Source: Hyphomicrobiales bacterium (GTDB taxonomy: Bacteria > Pseudomonadota > Alphaproteobacteria > Rhizobiales > Rhizobiaceae). Taken from it: DNA of 64,000 bases. Location of the stretch: contig JAFKJW010000198.1 in NCBI GenBank assembly GCA_017305925.1, positions 1-64,000 on the forward strand, in the 5' to 3' direction. Made by a program: the position numbers and the translations under genes. Below the pieces are notes generated by a model that had not been told where the DNA came from, ran no database searches, and was given only the letters and a program-made list of their open reading frames with translations. Shown here piece by piece: positions 1 to 9,355 of this stretch. How positions within the stretch are numbered: the first letter of the stretch is position 1; each line of letters opens with the position of its first letter.

Positions 1-2
1 CG

Positions 3-110
3 GCGGCGAAATACTGGCCGCCGGTCTCGCGCATCGACAATGTCGCAGGCGATCGCAACCTCGTCTGCGCCTGCCCGCCCGTTGCCGATTATGTAGACGC
101 GGCCGAATAG
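3..110 (+). CDS. gcvP: Glycine dehydrogenase (P protein), C-terminal 35 residues only
   Basis: The reading frame open from the left edge ends with [17 protein letters not shown] and CACPP before a TAG at 108-110. This matches the conserved C-terminus of the pyridoxal-phosphate glycine decarboxylase (P protein) of the glycine cleavage system. Only the last 35 codons are inside the window, so catalytic residues cannot be checked. The gene converges on the sulP-like gene and the two coding ends overlap by 22 bases (89-110). Identification rests on this C-terminal signature alone. Confidence 0.8.
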   Translation, partial: AAKYWPPVSRIDNVAGDRNLVCACPPVADYVDAAE

Positions 111-1831
111 GCCGCGTCAGGCGCCGCGCCGCGGTGCTTGTCCAGCGCCGCCTGGACGGTCGGCGCAAAGCCGATCAGCGGCGGCTTGATCCGCATGGCG
201 AAGAGCTGGCGCCGCAGTTCCGTCGTCGTGCCGGTCAGGACGACGCGCGCCCCGGCCCGCTCGGCCTTGTGGGCCAGGCTCTCGATCGTATTGGCCGCAG
301 TCGAATCGATGAACGGCACCGCGGCCAGATCCACCACCAGCAGCCTGTGGTGCGCGCCGATGCGGTCGAGGACAGCGCCGATCGAGGCGGCCGCGCCGAA
401 GAAGAAGGCGCCGGAAATGCGATAGACGACCACGTCCGGGGGCTGCGCATGCGCCTCGTCATAGGGCACGCGCCCGCCGTTCGAATCGTCCGCCTTGTCC
501 TCGGCCACCAGCGGCGTCTGCGTCTCGACGGCGGTTGCCTGCGACATGCGGTGGATGAACAGCACGGAGCCCAGCGCGAATCCCACCACGATCGCTTCGG
601 TCAGGCCCCGCCAGAGCGTAATGCCGAACGTCGCGAACAGCACGGCCGCGTCACCCCACGAGGAAGCCAGCAGCGCCGCGATGGCGCGGCGCTCCACCAT
701 GTTCCAGCAGACGAAGGCCAGCACCGAGGCGAGCACGGCGAGCGGGATGTAGCTGGCGAGCGGCGCCGCGATCAGGATGAAGAGCAGCAGGAAGATCGAA
801 TGCATCATGCCGGCGATGGGCCCATGGGCGCCCGCCCTCACATTGGTCGCCGTGCGCGCGATCGTGCCGGTCACGCAGATGCCGCCGAACAGGCCGGACA
901 TGACGTTCGCCACCCCCTGCCCGACCAGCTCGCAATTGGAGCGGTGGCGCCGGCCCGTCATGCTGTCGGCGACCACGGCCGAGAGCAGCGACTCGATGGC
1001 GCCGAGCAGCGTGAAGGAGATCGCGTTCGGCATCACGTCCAGCACCTTGTCCCAGGTGAAGGCCGGAACGGCGGGCATGGGCAGCGTGCGCGGGATGCCG
1101 CCGAACTGCGTGCCGATCGTGTGGACCGGCAGATGGAAAAACGCCGTGGCGGCAGCCGCCAGCGCCACCACGATCAGCATGTTCGGCCAGCGCGGCCGCC
1201 ATATGCGCAGCGCCGTCAGCAGCGCGATGCTCACGACCGACAGGACGAGCGCGGCCGGCGTGAAGCTGCCGAGATTGTGCCAGAGGAAGGGCAGCTTCTC
1301 CATGAGCGGACCCGGCTCGGGCGTGGCGGCGCTGATGCCGAGCAGGTCCTTGATCTCGCCGGAGAAGATCGTCACGGCGATGCCGGCGGTGAAGCCCACC
1401 GTCACCGGATACGGGATGAATTTTATGTAGGTCCCGAGCCGCAGATAGCCGATCGCCATCAGCATGATGCCGGCCATGATGGTGGCGAGGATGAGGCCGT
1501 CCATGCCGTGCTCGCGCACCGTCATGGCGACCAGCACGATGAAGGCGCCAGCCGGCCCGCCGATCTGGAAACGGCTGCCGCCCAGCATCGAGACCAGAAG
1601 GCCGCCGACGATGGACGTGTAGAGGCCCTGCGCGGGAGAGGCCTGCGAGCCGATCGCGATCGCCATGGAAAGTGGCAGCGCCACGATCGCCACCGTCAGG
1701 CCGGCCATGAAGTCGGAGCGGAAATTGTCGAAGGTGTAGCCTTCGCGCAGGACGGTGATCAGCTTCGGCGTGAAAAGCTCCGCGAAGCTCGGCCCGGCGG
1801 CCGGATTGCGCGTTGCCGTATGCGTATTCAT
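89..1831 (-). CDS. SulP/SLC26-family inorganic anion transporter with STAS domain
   Basis: A 580-residue membrane protein with the usual SulP plan: a short cytoplasmic N-terminus, a long hydrophobic core of about a dozen membrane segments (residues ~40-430, including the [11 protein letters not shown] stretch typical of the family), and a C-terminal STAS domain (~460-565, core motif [12 protein letters not shown]). Family members carry sulfate, bicarbonate or other anions; the substrate cannot be read from sequence. It lies 8 bases downstream of an XRE-type regulator on the same strand, so the two are probably one transcript and the regulator may control it. Its 3' end overlaps gcvP on the other strand. 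Confidence 0.92.
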   Translation of the reverse strand: MNTHTATRNPAAGPSFAELFTPKLITVLREGYTFDNFRSDFMAGLTVAIVALPLSMAIAIGSQASPAQGLYTSIVGGLLVSMLGGSRFQIGGPAGAFIVLVAMTVREHGMDGLILATIMAGIMLMAIGYLRLGTYIKFIPYPVTVGFTAGIAVTIFSGEIKDLLGISAATPEPGPLMEKLPFLWHNLGSFTPAALVLSVVSIALLTALRIWRPRWPNMLIVVALAAAATAFFHLPVHTIGTQFGGIPRTLPMPAVPAFTWDKVLDVMPNAISFTLLGAIESLLSAVVADSMTGRRHRSNCELVGQGVANVMSGLFGGICVTGTIARTATNVRAGAHGPIAGMMHSIFLLLFILIAAPLASYIPLAVLASVLAFVCWNMVERRAIAALLASSWGDAAVLFATFGITLWRGLTEAIVVGFALGSVLFIHRMSQATAVETQTPLVAEDKADDSNGGRVPYDEAHAQPPDVVVYRISGAFFFGAAASIGAVLDRIGAHHRLLVVDLAAVPFIDSTAANTIESLAHKAERAGARVVLTGTTTELRRQLFAMRIKPPLIGFAPTVQAALDKHRGAAPDAAYSAAST

Positions 1832-1839
1832 AGTCGGTC

Positions 1840-2148
1840 TCAGTCTTCCTTGCGGACAGTCCTCGGCGTCGGCGGCAAGGCAGCGCCCGCACGAGCCGCG
1901 GCCGGGCTCTTCAGCCTGACGCCGCGCCCCTTGCCCTGGCTCGACGCATCCTCGCCGATCAGTTCGATCCCCGCCCGGTCGAGCGCTTCGACGACCTTGA
2001 TCAGGCTGTCCACAACGCCGCGCACGTTGCCGCCGCTCGATTCCATCCGCTGGATGGTCGGGACCGACAGGCCCGCCATGTCCGCCAGCGCCCTCTGGTC
2101 GATCCCCAGCAAAGCCCGCGCGGCGCGCATCTGGGCAGCCGTGATCAT
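1840..2148 (-). CDS. XRE-type helix-turn-helix regulator
   Basis: A 102-residue protein. Its N-terminal ~60 residues form a helix-turn-helix of the Xre/Cro type (MRAARALLGIDQRALADMAG, then LSVPTIQRME). The C-terminal 35 residues are basic and proline/alanine-rich and look unstructured. Single-domain regulators of this kind are common in rhizobia next to the gene they control. It directly precedes the SulP transporter, and its own upstream region is unusually AT-rich with repeated TGCAT words, so autoregulation plus control of the transporter is a reasonable inference. Confidence 0.85.
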   Translation of the reverse strand: MITAAQMRAARALLGIDQRALADMAGLSVPTIQRMESSGGNVRGVVDSLIKVVEALDRAGIELIGEDASSQGKGRGVRLKSPAAARAGAALPPTPRTVRKED

Positions 2149-2175
2149 GGCCTTATCCTGTCCGTGAGATCGATT

Positions 2176-2233
2176 TGCATGGTTTCATTATGCATCCTGA
2201 TATCTGAAACATCAATATACATATTTTGCATAG
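2176..2233. promoter_or_regulatory. AT-rich candidate operator with TGCAT repeats
   Basis: The 206-base gap between the XRE regulator and parE is much more AT-rich than its surroundings. It contains TGCAT (2176-2180) facing ATGCA (2190-2194), and a further TTTTGCATA at 2225-2233. An operator for the divergent XRE gene, and possibly a promoter for parE, would fit here. No footprint-level evidence exists in the sequence. Confidence 0.35.
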
Positions 2234-2354
2234 GCATCGCGGATGGCGATGCGCTTTTGCCACGGATTGGCTGAACAGAACCGGAACGGCTGTTGCGAAA
2301 CCGGCAAAACTGGCAGTATGAGGAATCTGATTCGATGACGATTGCCGCTGACTC

Positions 2355-4403
2355 ATGAACGATTCCAACGACCTGTTCTCCACGATGGGCGGGGCGCAGC
2401 AGCGCCCTGCCCGCGTTTCCGACCCGATCGTGCGGGCGGTCCGCAAGCCTGCCGCGCCCGCGAAGGACGGATCCGAGAGCTATAGCGCCGCCGACATCGA
2501 GGTGCTGGAAGGGCTGGAGCCGGTCCGCCGGCGTCCGGGCATGTATATCGGCGGCACCGACGAGAAGGCGCTGCACCATCTCTTCGCGGAAGTGATCGAC
2601 AATTCCATGGACGAGGCCGTCGCCGGCCATGCCACCTTCATCGAGGTGGAGCTCGGCGCGGACGGCTTCCTGACGGTGACCGACAACGGCCGCGGCATCC
2701 CGGTCGACCCGCATCCGAAATTCAAGGACAAGTCGGCGCTGGAGGTCATCATGACCACGCTGCACTCCGGCGGCAAGTTCGACTCGAAAGTCTATGAGAC
2801 CTCCGGCGGCCTGCACGGCGTCGGCGTGTCCGTGGTCAACGCTCTGTCGGACTTCCTCGAAGTGGAGGTGGCACGCGGTCGCCAGCTCTACCGCCAGCGC
2901 TTCTCGCGCGGCGTTCCCCAGACGAAGCTCGAATCGCTCGGCGAGGTCCACAACCGGCGCGGCACCCGCACCCGCTTCCATCCTGATCCGCAGATCTTCA
3001 AGGGCCATGTCTTCGAGCCGGCGCGGCTTTATCGCATGGCGCGCTCCAAGGCGTATCTGTTCGGCGGCGTCAACATCCGCTGGATCTGCGACCCCTCGCT
3101 GATCAAGGACAAGGACGACACGCCCGAGAAAGCCGAATTTCATTTTCCCGGCGGCCTCAAGGATTATCTGCTGTCGCAGATCGGCGAAGACTTCCAGGTC
3201 ACGCGCGAGGTCTTTTCCGGCAGGAGCGAGCGGCAGGGCGGCCACGGCTCCGTCGAATGGGCCGTGACGTGGCACGGCGGCGACGGTTTCGTCAGCTCCT
3301 ACTGCAACACCATCCCGACGCACGAGGGCGGCACCCACGAGACCGGCCTGCGCAACGTGCTGATGCGCGGGTTGCGCGGCTATGCCGAGCTTGTCGGCAA
3401 CAAGCGCGCCTCGATCGTCACCAGCGAGGACGTGATGATCTCGGCCGCCGGGATGCTCTCGGTGTTCATCCGCGAGCCGGAATTCGTCGGCCAGACCAAG
3501 GACAGGCTCGCCACCATCGAGGCGCAGCGCATCGTGGAGACGGCGCTGCGCGATCCCTTCGACCACTGGCTGGCCGACAATCCGCAGGAAGCGGGAAAGC
3601 TGCTCGACTGGGTGATCGCGCGCGCCGACGAGCGGGTGCGGCGGCGCCAGGAGAAGGAGATCAGCCGCAAGACGGCGGTGCGCAAGCTGCGCCTGCCCGG
3701 AAAGCTCGCCGACTGCACGCAGAACGCCGCCGCTGGCGCCGAAATCTTCATCGTGGAGGGCGATTCGGCCGGCGGCTCGGCCAAGCAGGCGCGCGACCGG
3801 CAGTCGCAGGCCGTGCTGCCGCTGCGCGGCAAGATTCTCAACGTGGCGAGCGCCGGCAACGACAAGCTCGCCGCCAACCAGCAGATTTCCGATCTGATCC
3901 AGGCGCTGGGCTGCGGGACGCGCTCGAAATACCGCGACGAGGATCTGCGCTACGACCGCGTGATCATCATGACGGACGCCGACGTGGACGGCGCCCACAT
4001 CGCCTCGCTGCTCATCACCTTCTTCTATCAGGAAATGCCGAATCTGATCCGCAGCGGCCATCTCTACATGGCCGTGCCGCCGCTCTACAGGATCAGCCAG
4101 GGCGGCAAGATCATGTATGCGCGCGACGACGCCCATAAGGACGAGCTCCTGAAGTCGGAATTTACCGGACGCGGCAAGATCGAGATCGGCCGCTTCAAGG
4201 GTTTGGGCGAGATGATGGCGAGCCAGCTCAAGGAAACGACGATGGATCCCAGGCGGCGGACTCTGCTGCGCGTCGAGGTGCTCGACGAGGAAGCCGCGAC
4301 GAAGGGAGCCGTCGACGCGCTGATGGGGACCAAGCCGGAAGCCCGCTTCCGCTTCATTCAGGAACGGGCCGAATTCGCGGAAGCCGAGGCGCTGGACATC
4401 TGA
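2355..4403 (+). CDS. parE: DNA topoisomerase IV subunit B
   Basis: A 682-residue type IIA topoisomerase ATPase subunit. It has a GHKL ATPase (DNSMDEAVAGH, DNGRGIPVDPHP, GLHGVGVSVVNALS), a transducer domain, and a TOPRIM domain with EGDSAGGSAKQARDR and the metal-binding TDADVDGAHI. Length and the absence of the long GyrB insertion favour ParE over GyrB. It pairs with ParC (not in the window) to decatenate replicated chromosomes. The first ~45 residues precede the conserved core and are variable, and no strong ribosome-binding site decides the start, so the N-terminus is the least certain part. Confidence 0.95.
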   Translation: MNDSNDLFSTMGGAQQRPARVSDPIVRAVRKPAAPAKDGSESYSAADIEVLEGLEPVRRRPGMYIGGTDEKALHHLFAEVIDNSMDEAVAGHATFIEVELGADGFLTVTDNGRGIPVDPHPKFKDKSALEVIMTTLHSGGKFDSKVYETSGGLHGVGVSVVNALSDFLEVEVARGRQLYRQRFSRGVPQTKLESLGEVHNRRGTRTRFHPDPQIFKGHVFEPARLYRMARSKAYLFGGVNIRWICDPSLIKDKDDTPEKAEFHFPGGLKDYLLSQIGEDFQVTREVFSGRSERQGGHGSVEWAVTWHGGDGFVSSYCNTIPTHEGGTHETGLRNVLMRGLRGYAELVGNKRASIVTSEDVMISAAGMLSVFIREPEFVGQTKDRLATIEAQRIVETALRDPFDHWLADNPQEAGKLLDWVIARADERVRRRQEKEISRKTAVRKLRLPGKLADCTQNAAAGAEIFIVEGDSAGGSAKQARDRQSQAVLPLRGKILNVASAGNDKLAANQQISDLIQALGCGTRSKYRDEDLRYDRVIIMTDADVDGAHIASLLITFFYQEMPNLIRSGHLYMAVPPLYRISQGGKIMYARDDAHKDELLKSEFTGRGKIEIGRFKGLGEMMASQLKETTMDPRRRTLLRVEVLDEEAATKGAVDALMGTKPEARFRFIQERAEFAEAEALDI

Positions 4404-4462
4404 CCTTCGAGGCGAAGCGGGCGGTCGTGACCCGCTGAAAAGGCTGGCGCACGGAGTTCCGC

Positions 4463-6538
4463 ATGGCTGACGTGCCTCCCGCTGACTCCCGATCGTGGCC
4501 GCATCGCGTGGCGGAACGGCTGCGTGCGAACCTTCCGTATCCGACGCGCTCCGACTGGATATTCGCCTTGCGGACCGTCGCGGCGGCCTTTGCCGCGCTG
4601 GTGGTGGCCTATGCGCTGCGCATGGAGCGCCCGCAATGGGCGATGATGACGGTTTTCATCGTCGCCCAGCCCGTTGCCGGGATGGTTCTGGCGAAAGGCT
4701 TCTTCCGGCTTCTCGGCACCATCGTCGGCGCGGGCGTGAGCCTTGCCATGGTGCCGGCATTCGGCGGCCATCCCTGGCTTTTCGTCACCGTGCTTTCGCT
4801 GTGGATCGGCCTTTGCACGCTGGTCGCATCCATGCTGCGCAATCCGGAGGCTTACGGAGCCGCCCTGTCGGGGTATACCGCGACGATCATCGCCCTGCCC
4901 GCGCTCGACCAGCCGCATCTCGTATACGAGCTGGCAACGGCACGCTGCACGGAGATCGCGCTGGGCATCGTCTGCGCCGGCATTTCCAGCCGCCTCATCC
5001 TGCCGCAGCTCGCCGGCGAGGCGATGGCGGCACGCCTGCGCCGCTGCATCATCGACCTCGCGACCTATACGCGGCAGACGTTTTCAGGCGCGGAGCAGGA
5101 GCAGCTCGACGCAAGCTATCGCAAGCTCATCGCCGACGTGCAGGCGCTGGGCGAGATGCGCACCTATGCGCGGCTCGAAGCCCCGAGCCAGGCGACACGC
5201 GCCCATTCCGTCCGGCGCAGCATCGGCAATCTCCTGTGGGCACTTTCGACGGCCCGCCTCGTCTACCGCCATGCCGTGCCGAACAGTCCCGTCCTGCTGC
5301 CCATCCGCGCCGAACTGCATACCGTGGTCAAGGGCCTGTCGGAGCAGCCGGACGCTCTGGACGACACGGGGCCCTGGATCGCCAGGCTCAACGCCATCTC
5401 CGCGGATGTGCACGAGGCGCGGGATCATGCGAGCGAGACGCCAGACAGGATCCACACCGCATCCAGGCTGACCCTCGCCGCGGAACTCGCGCAGGCGCTG
5501 AAGGAACTGCTGCGGGGATACGACGCGCTGGTTTCTCCAAGGCAGAAGCCCATGCGCGCCCGGCGCCAGCCCGCGTTCGTGATCCACCGCGATCGCACCA
5601 TGGCGGTGCGAAACGCGGTCCGCGCCTGCGTCGCCACGCTGCTGGTGTCGGCTTTCTGGCTCACGACGCAGTGGGTCGAGCTCACCGGCGTGGTGGTCCT
5701 TGTGGCGGTGGTGACGAGCCTCTTCGCGGCCCTTCCGGCGCCGGTGGCCGCGGCGACCAGCTTTCTGAAGGGCACCGTGCTTGCGCTTCCGTTCGCCTTC
5801 CTGATCGGACAGGTGATCCTCCCTTCCTTTCCGGGTTTCGGCTGGTTCGTCGCTTTTCTCGTGCCGGTCCTTCTCCCGGCGACGCTCGGCATGGCCAACC
5901 CGCGCACGACCAAGACGGCGACGGCCTTCGTCATCAACTTCATCGTCTTCCTCGGCCCGCGGCCCGTCATGATCTGGGAGCCGGCGCGTTTCGCCGTCGA
6001 GGCGGCGAGCGTGGTGATCGGCATCGCGCTGGCGATCGGTGTGTTCATGGTCGTGCTGCCGCCCGACCCCGCCGGCCGGATCGCGGACATCGCCCGGGCC
6101 ATGCGCGAAACGCTGGTGAGGCTCTGCATCCACGCGCGCGTGCCGAGGCGATCCGTGTTCGAAGGCCTCGCCTATGACCGGATCAACGAGCTGATGAGCC
6201 TGTCGCAGCAGACCGGGAAGACCGTTACGCCTTTGTTTGCGGGAAGCGTCGCCTCGGTGACTGTCGGGCTGGAGATCCTCCGCCTTCGGCGCATGCAGCG
6301 CAGCGCCGATGCCGCGACGGCGCGGTCGATCGAGGCTTTCCTGCACGGGCTGGCGCGCGATCTTCTGGTTTCGCAGTCGGGGAAACCGCTCGCCGCCAGT
6401 ATTGCCGGCGCGCGCCGCGAGGCGGTCGAGATCGCGGAGGCCGGCACGCCGGACGCCCTACAGGTCGCGGCCTCGATGCGCATCATCGCGGCGGCGGTGG
6501 AAGACCATCCGGCCTTCTTCCGCGGCGGCGCGGGATGA
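4463..6538 (+). CDS. FUSC-family inner-membrane protein (aromatic-acid-exporter-like)
   Basis: A 691-residue protein with two repeats of a hydrophobic block, at residues ~30-180 and ~385-530, each followed by a soluble helical stretch. This is the FUSC/AaeB layout seen in p-hydroxybenzoic acid efflux proteins and in YccS-like proteins. A GGAG lies just upstream of the ATG. The gene starts 59 bases after parE, on the same strand, and converges on the DUF2336 gene. No AaeA-type membrane fusion partner or AaeX is adjacent, so an export role is only a family inference. Confidence 0.85.
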   Translation: MADVPPADSRSWPHRVAERLRANLPYPTRSDWIFALRTVAAAFAALVVAYALRMERPQWAMMTVFIVAQPVAGMVLAKGFFRLLGTIVGAGVSLAMVPAFGGHPWLFVTVLSLWIGLCTLVASMLRNPEAYGAALSGYTATIIALPALDQPHLVYELATARCTEIALGIVCAGISSRLILPQLAGEAMAARLRRCIIDLATYTRQTFSGAEQEQLDASYRKLIADVQALGEMRTYARLEAPSQATRAHSVRRSIGNLLWALSTARLVYRHAVPNSPVLLPIRAELHTVVKGLSEQPDALDDTGPWIARLNAISADVHEARDHASETPDRIHTASRLTLAAELAQALKELLRGYDALVSPRQKPMRARRQPAFVIHRDRTMAVRNAVRACVATLLVSAFWLTTQWVELTGVVVLVAVVTSLFAALPAPVAAATSFLKGTVLALPFAFLIGQVILPSFPGFGWFVAFLVPVLLPATLGMANPRTTKTATAFVINFIVFLGPRPVMIWEPARFAVEAASVVIGIALAIGVFMVVLPPDPAGRIADIARAMRETLVRLCIHARVPRRSVFEGLAYDRINELMSLSQQTGKTVTPLFAGSVASVTVGLEILRLRRMQRSADAATARSIEAFLHGLARDLLVSQSGKPLAASIAGARREAVEIAEAGTPDALQVAASMRIIAAAVEDHPAFFRGGAG

Positions 6539-6553
6539 CCGCCGGGCCGTCTA

Positions 6554-7675
6554 TCAGGCTGCCGTCAGCGCCAGCGCGTGGCCGCGCGCATTGTCCCGCA
6601 GCGCCTCGATATGGATCGACTTGAGCAGGCTGGCGAGGTCGCCCTCGGCGGACTGCCCGCCGATCGCCTCGAGCATCAGCCAGGAGACTTCCTGGGCGCC
6701 GGCGAGCCGCTTGCCGCGCGCCACGTCGCGCCAGACCTTCAGGGCGGTGAGAATGACGCGGTGGACGGCGTCGGCCAGACCGGCCGAGCGCATCAGCGCC
6801 GAGAGCGCCGTGTCGTGGCCGTTGGCCAGCAGCGCGCGCACGCGCTGCTCCGCCTGGCCGGTGAGGGCGATCAGCGCCGTGCCGAAGAAGTCGATCTTGC
6901 CGTGAGCGATGGCGCGGATGATGAAGCTCGCCGTCAGGTCGCCGCGGCGCCGGAAATGTTCCACGAGCCCTCCCTGCTCGGCCGGCCTGGCGCCGTCGAT
7001 CACGGTAAGCGACGCCCTCACGCAGGCTTCGCGGGTGATGCGCTCGGCGCGCTGCGGGCCGACAAGCCTCGCCACCAGCGGCGAGCCTTTGAGCGCCTCA
7101 CCGACATGGACCAGCAGCATGTGGCGGCAGTCTGCCGGCAGGTCGGCGCGTTCGAGCATCGCCGCCCGCATGGCCGCGACGGAACCGTGCCGCTCCACCA
7201 TGGCCTGAAAGCCAGCAAGCGGGATCTGGGCGCCGCTGTTGCCGATCAGGTCAATGCAGGCGTCGATGTCGGCCAGTTCGGCAACGGCGAGCGAAACGTT
7301 CGTGGAAACGCGCGCCCGATTGGCGACAAGGCGCTGGATTTGCGGAAGTCCGGCGCGGACGCGGTCGATCAGGTCCGCGTCCGTCAGGAGCGGCGAACGG
7401 GCGATGAGGAGGGCCGACACCTCCGGCTGGTCGCCACAGAGAGCGCTGACGATATGGATCGGCGCCCTGCGGCTCATCGAGAGCGCCTCGGCGATCGCCG
7501 CGCGCACCTTCGAGGAGGGGTCGTCGAGCAGGAGCGTCAGCACGGCCTCCGCGCCGCAGCGATCCTCGAAGCCGAGCTCGCTGTCGTCGAAAGTGCGGGC
7601 CAGAGCGCCAGCCGCAGCCGCCCGCTCCGTGACCCGCGCCGTTTGCAGCCACTTGAGCAGATGTTCGATCATCAT
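6554..7675 (-). CDS. DUF2336 protein (helical-repeat, function unknown)
   Basis: About 373 residues of alanine- and leucine-rich helices in HEAT-like arrangement (for example VRAAIAEALSMSRRAP and RADLPADCRHMLLVHVGEAL), matching the alphaproteobacterial DUF2336 family. No catalytic motif is visible. I take the start at the MMIEHLLKWLQ methionine. The frame is open 12 codons further upstream, but that stretch is not family-like. It is divergent from the CoA-lyase gene; the intergenic region carries ACCATGGTTGTTAACC. Confidence 0.8.
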   Translation of the reverse strand: MMIEHLLKWLQTARVTERAAAAGALARTFDDSELGFEDRCGAEAVLTLLLDDPSSKVRAAIAEALSMSRRAPIHIVSALCGDQPEVSALLIARSPLLTDADLIDRVRAGLPQIQRLVANRARVSTNVSLAVAELADIDACIDLIGNSGAQIPLAGFQAMVERHGSVAAMRAAMLERADLPADCRHMLLVHVGEALKGSPLVARLVGPQRAERITREACVRASLTVIDGARPAEQGGLVEHFRRRGDLTASFIIRAIAHGKIDFFGTALIALTGQAEQRVRALLANGHDTALSALMRSAGLADAVHRVILTALKVWRDVARGKRLAGAQEVSWLMLEAIGGQSAEGDLASLLKSIHIEALRDNARGHALALTAA

Positions 7676-7742
7676 GTTGCAGACAAACCCTACCCCTCGC
7701 CTATACTCCAACCCTAGCGGGAAATAGGTTTACGAACCGTTC

Positions 7743-7758
7743 ACCATGGTTGTTAACC
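7743..7758. promoter_or_regulatory. Possible TTAACC (CtrA-type) half-site between divergent genes
   Basis: The divergent region between the DUF2336 gene and the CoA-lyase gene contains the palindrome ACCATGGT followed by GTTAACC. TTAACC is half of the CtrA recognition sequence of alphaproteobacteria, and CckA, which feeds phosphate to CtrA, is encoded in this window. A second half-site at the expected spacing is not clear, so this is weak. Confidence 0.2.
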
Positions 7759-7810
7759 AGATATGGGGGAATGGCAGGCCTTTCCTCCAGCCTTCACAAG
7801 GGTCGTGACG

Positions 7811-8674
7811 ATGCGTTCTCTGCTTTTCGTTCCCGGGGATTCCGAAAAGAAGCTGGCGAAGGGCTTTGCCTCCCCGGCGGACGGGCTGATCGTCGATCTC
7901 GAGGATTCCGTGGCGCCGGGAAACAAGGCCGCGGCGCGGCGCATCGCCTGCGAGTTCATCCGGGCCAACCGGCCGGCCACGCGGGCCGCGATCTATGTCA
8001 GGGTGAACGAGATCGGATCCGGCGAACTCGATGCGGATCTGTCCGCCGTCATGGCGGCGCGGCCGGACGGCATCATGCTGCCCAAATGCGCCGCCTTTCA
8101 CGATGTCGAGCACCTCTCCACCAAGCTGCGGGTGCATGAGGCGGAGAACGGAATCGCGGACGGCGCGACGCGGATCATCCCGCTGATCACCGAAACCGCG
8201 GCGGCGGTCCTCGCCGCGCAGAGCTATCGCCCCCACGACCGCCTCACCGGCATGACCTGGGGCGCGGAGGACCTTTCCGCGTCGATCGGCGCGCGGACAT
8301 CGCGCGACGGAAGCGGCGCCTACACCGATGTGTTCCGCCTCGCCCGCGCGCTGACCCTGCTCGCCGCCTCCGCCGCCGACGCCATGGCGATCGACACGGT
8401 GTTTCCGGATTTCCGCAACGAGAGCGGATTCCGCGACGACTGCCTTGCGGCCGAGCGCGACGGCTTCATCGGGAAGCTGGCGATCCACCCCGCGCAGGTG
8501 GATGTCATCAACGAGGTCTTCACGCCGTCTCCCGAAGCGGTGGAACGGTCCCGCGCCGTCGTCGAAGCCTTCCGGCAGGCGGGCAACGCCGGCGTCGTGG
8601 CCATCGAGGGCAAGATGTACGACAGGCCGCACCTCAGGCTGGCGGAACGGCTTCTCGCCCGCGCGCCGCGCTGA
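7811..8674 (+). CDS. HpcH/HpaI aldolase / CitE-type CoA-ester lyase
   Basis: A 287-residue TIM-barrel lyase beginning MRSLLFVPGDSEKKLAKG. It has the family signatures LIVDLEDSVAPGNK (metal-binding acidic pair), IYVRVNEI (substrate arginine), GIMLPKC, and GMTWGAEDLSASIGA. Relatives cleave citramalyl-, malyl- or methylmalyl-CoA; the exact substrate is open. The frame extends 16 codons upstream, but the methionine at 7811 starts the conserved core and has AAGGG upstream. Confidence 0.9.
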   Translation: MRSLLFVPGDSEKKLAKGFASPADGLIVDLEDSVAPGNKAAARRIACEFIRANRPATRAAIYVRVNEIGSGELDADLSAVMAARPDGIMLPKCAAFHDVEHLSTKLRVHEAENGIADGATRIIPLITETAAAVLAAQSYRPHDRLTGMTWGAEDLSASIGARTSRDGSGAYTDVFRLARALTLLAASAADAMAIDTVFPDFRNESGFRDDCLAAERDGFIGKLAIHPAQVDVINEVFTPSPEAVERSRAVVEAFRQAGNAGVVAIEGKMYDRPHLRLAERLLARAPR

Positions 8675-8683
8675 TCGCCGGCG

Positions 8684-9310
8684 TCAGGCCGGCGCGATGA
8701 AGGGCTGGTAGATCCGGCGGAACGCCGGCAGCGCTTCCAGCCGCTCCGCATGCGCCTTCAGGGCCGGAAAGGCCGCCATGTCGAACAGGCCGGCATGCGA
8801 GGCGTTCAGGTGTCCCAGCGCCGCCGCTACCGCGATGTCGGCATGCCCGATGCGGTCTCCGAACCAGAAGTCCGTCGTCCGCGCGGCGCGATCCGCCTCC
8901 AGCACGTCCAGCACGCCGCCGATCTGGGCGCGACAACGGTCGTCCCACAGGGCGGACACGTCCTTGTGCAGCTGCCGCTCGTAGAAAAGGCTGACGGCTT
9001 TTTCGGCCATCCCCATTGCCAGCGCCGCAACCTTGATCGCCCGGTGCCGCGCCGGCTCCGCGATTGGAAACATCCGCAATTCCGGCAAAACGAGGCCGTC
9101 GATGTAGTCCAGGATGGCGTGGCTGTCGACGACCACGTCGCCATCGGCGAGCACCAGCGTCGGCACGCGCGTCAGCGGGTTGTAGGGACGGATCCTGTCG
9201 GCATCGCCGAAGGTCGACCACGGACGATGCTCGAAGGGAATGTCGTAGAGCGTGAGCGCGACGCCCACGCGGCGCACGAAGGGCGAATCGTACTGGCCGA
9301 TCAGGATCAA
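8684..9310 (-). CDS. Glutathione S-transferase family protein
   Basis: A 208-residue protein with a thioredoxin-like N-terminal domain (residues 1-75: QYDSPFVRRVGVALTLYDIP, cis-proline in TRVPTL, glutathione-contacting VDSHAILDYID) and an all-helical C-terminal domain. The position after strand 1 holds serine (YDSPF), as in serine-type GSTs. It converges on the CoA-lyase gene with a 9-base gap. It lies downstream of cckA on the same strand; a shared transcript is possible but not implied. Substrate unknown. Confidence 0.9.
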   Translation of the reverse strand: MILIGQYDSPFVRRVGVALTLYDIPFEHRPWSTFGDADRIRPYNPLTRVPTLVLADGDVVVDSHAILDYIDGLVLPELRMFPIAEPARHRAIKVAALAMGMAEKAVSLFYERQLHKDVSALWDDRCRAQIGGVLDVLEADRAARTTDFWFGDRIGHADIAVAAALGHLNASHAGLFDMAAFPALKAHAERLEALPAFRRIYQPFIAPA

Positions 9311-9355
9311 GGCTGTTTCCTCTCATCGAAAGCAAAATTCCGCCGAGCCGGCCCG

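Noticed and set aside
134..2167. 677-codon open frame on the plus strand opposite the SulP gene
   Set aside because: Arginine/histidine-rich, low-complexity translation antisense to a clear transporter gene; a by-product of high GC.
2145..4136. 663-codon open frame antisense to parE
   Set aside because: Mirror of parE codons with no domain; parE is unambiguous.
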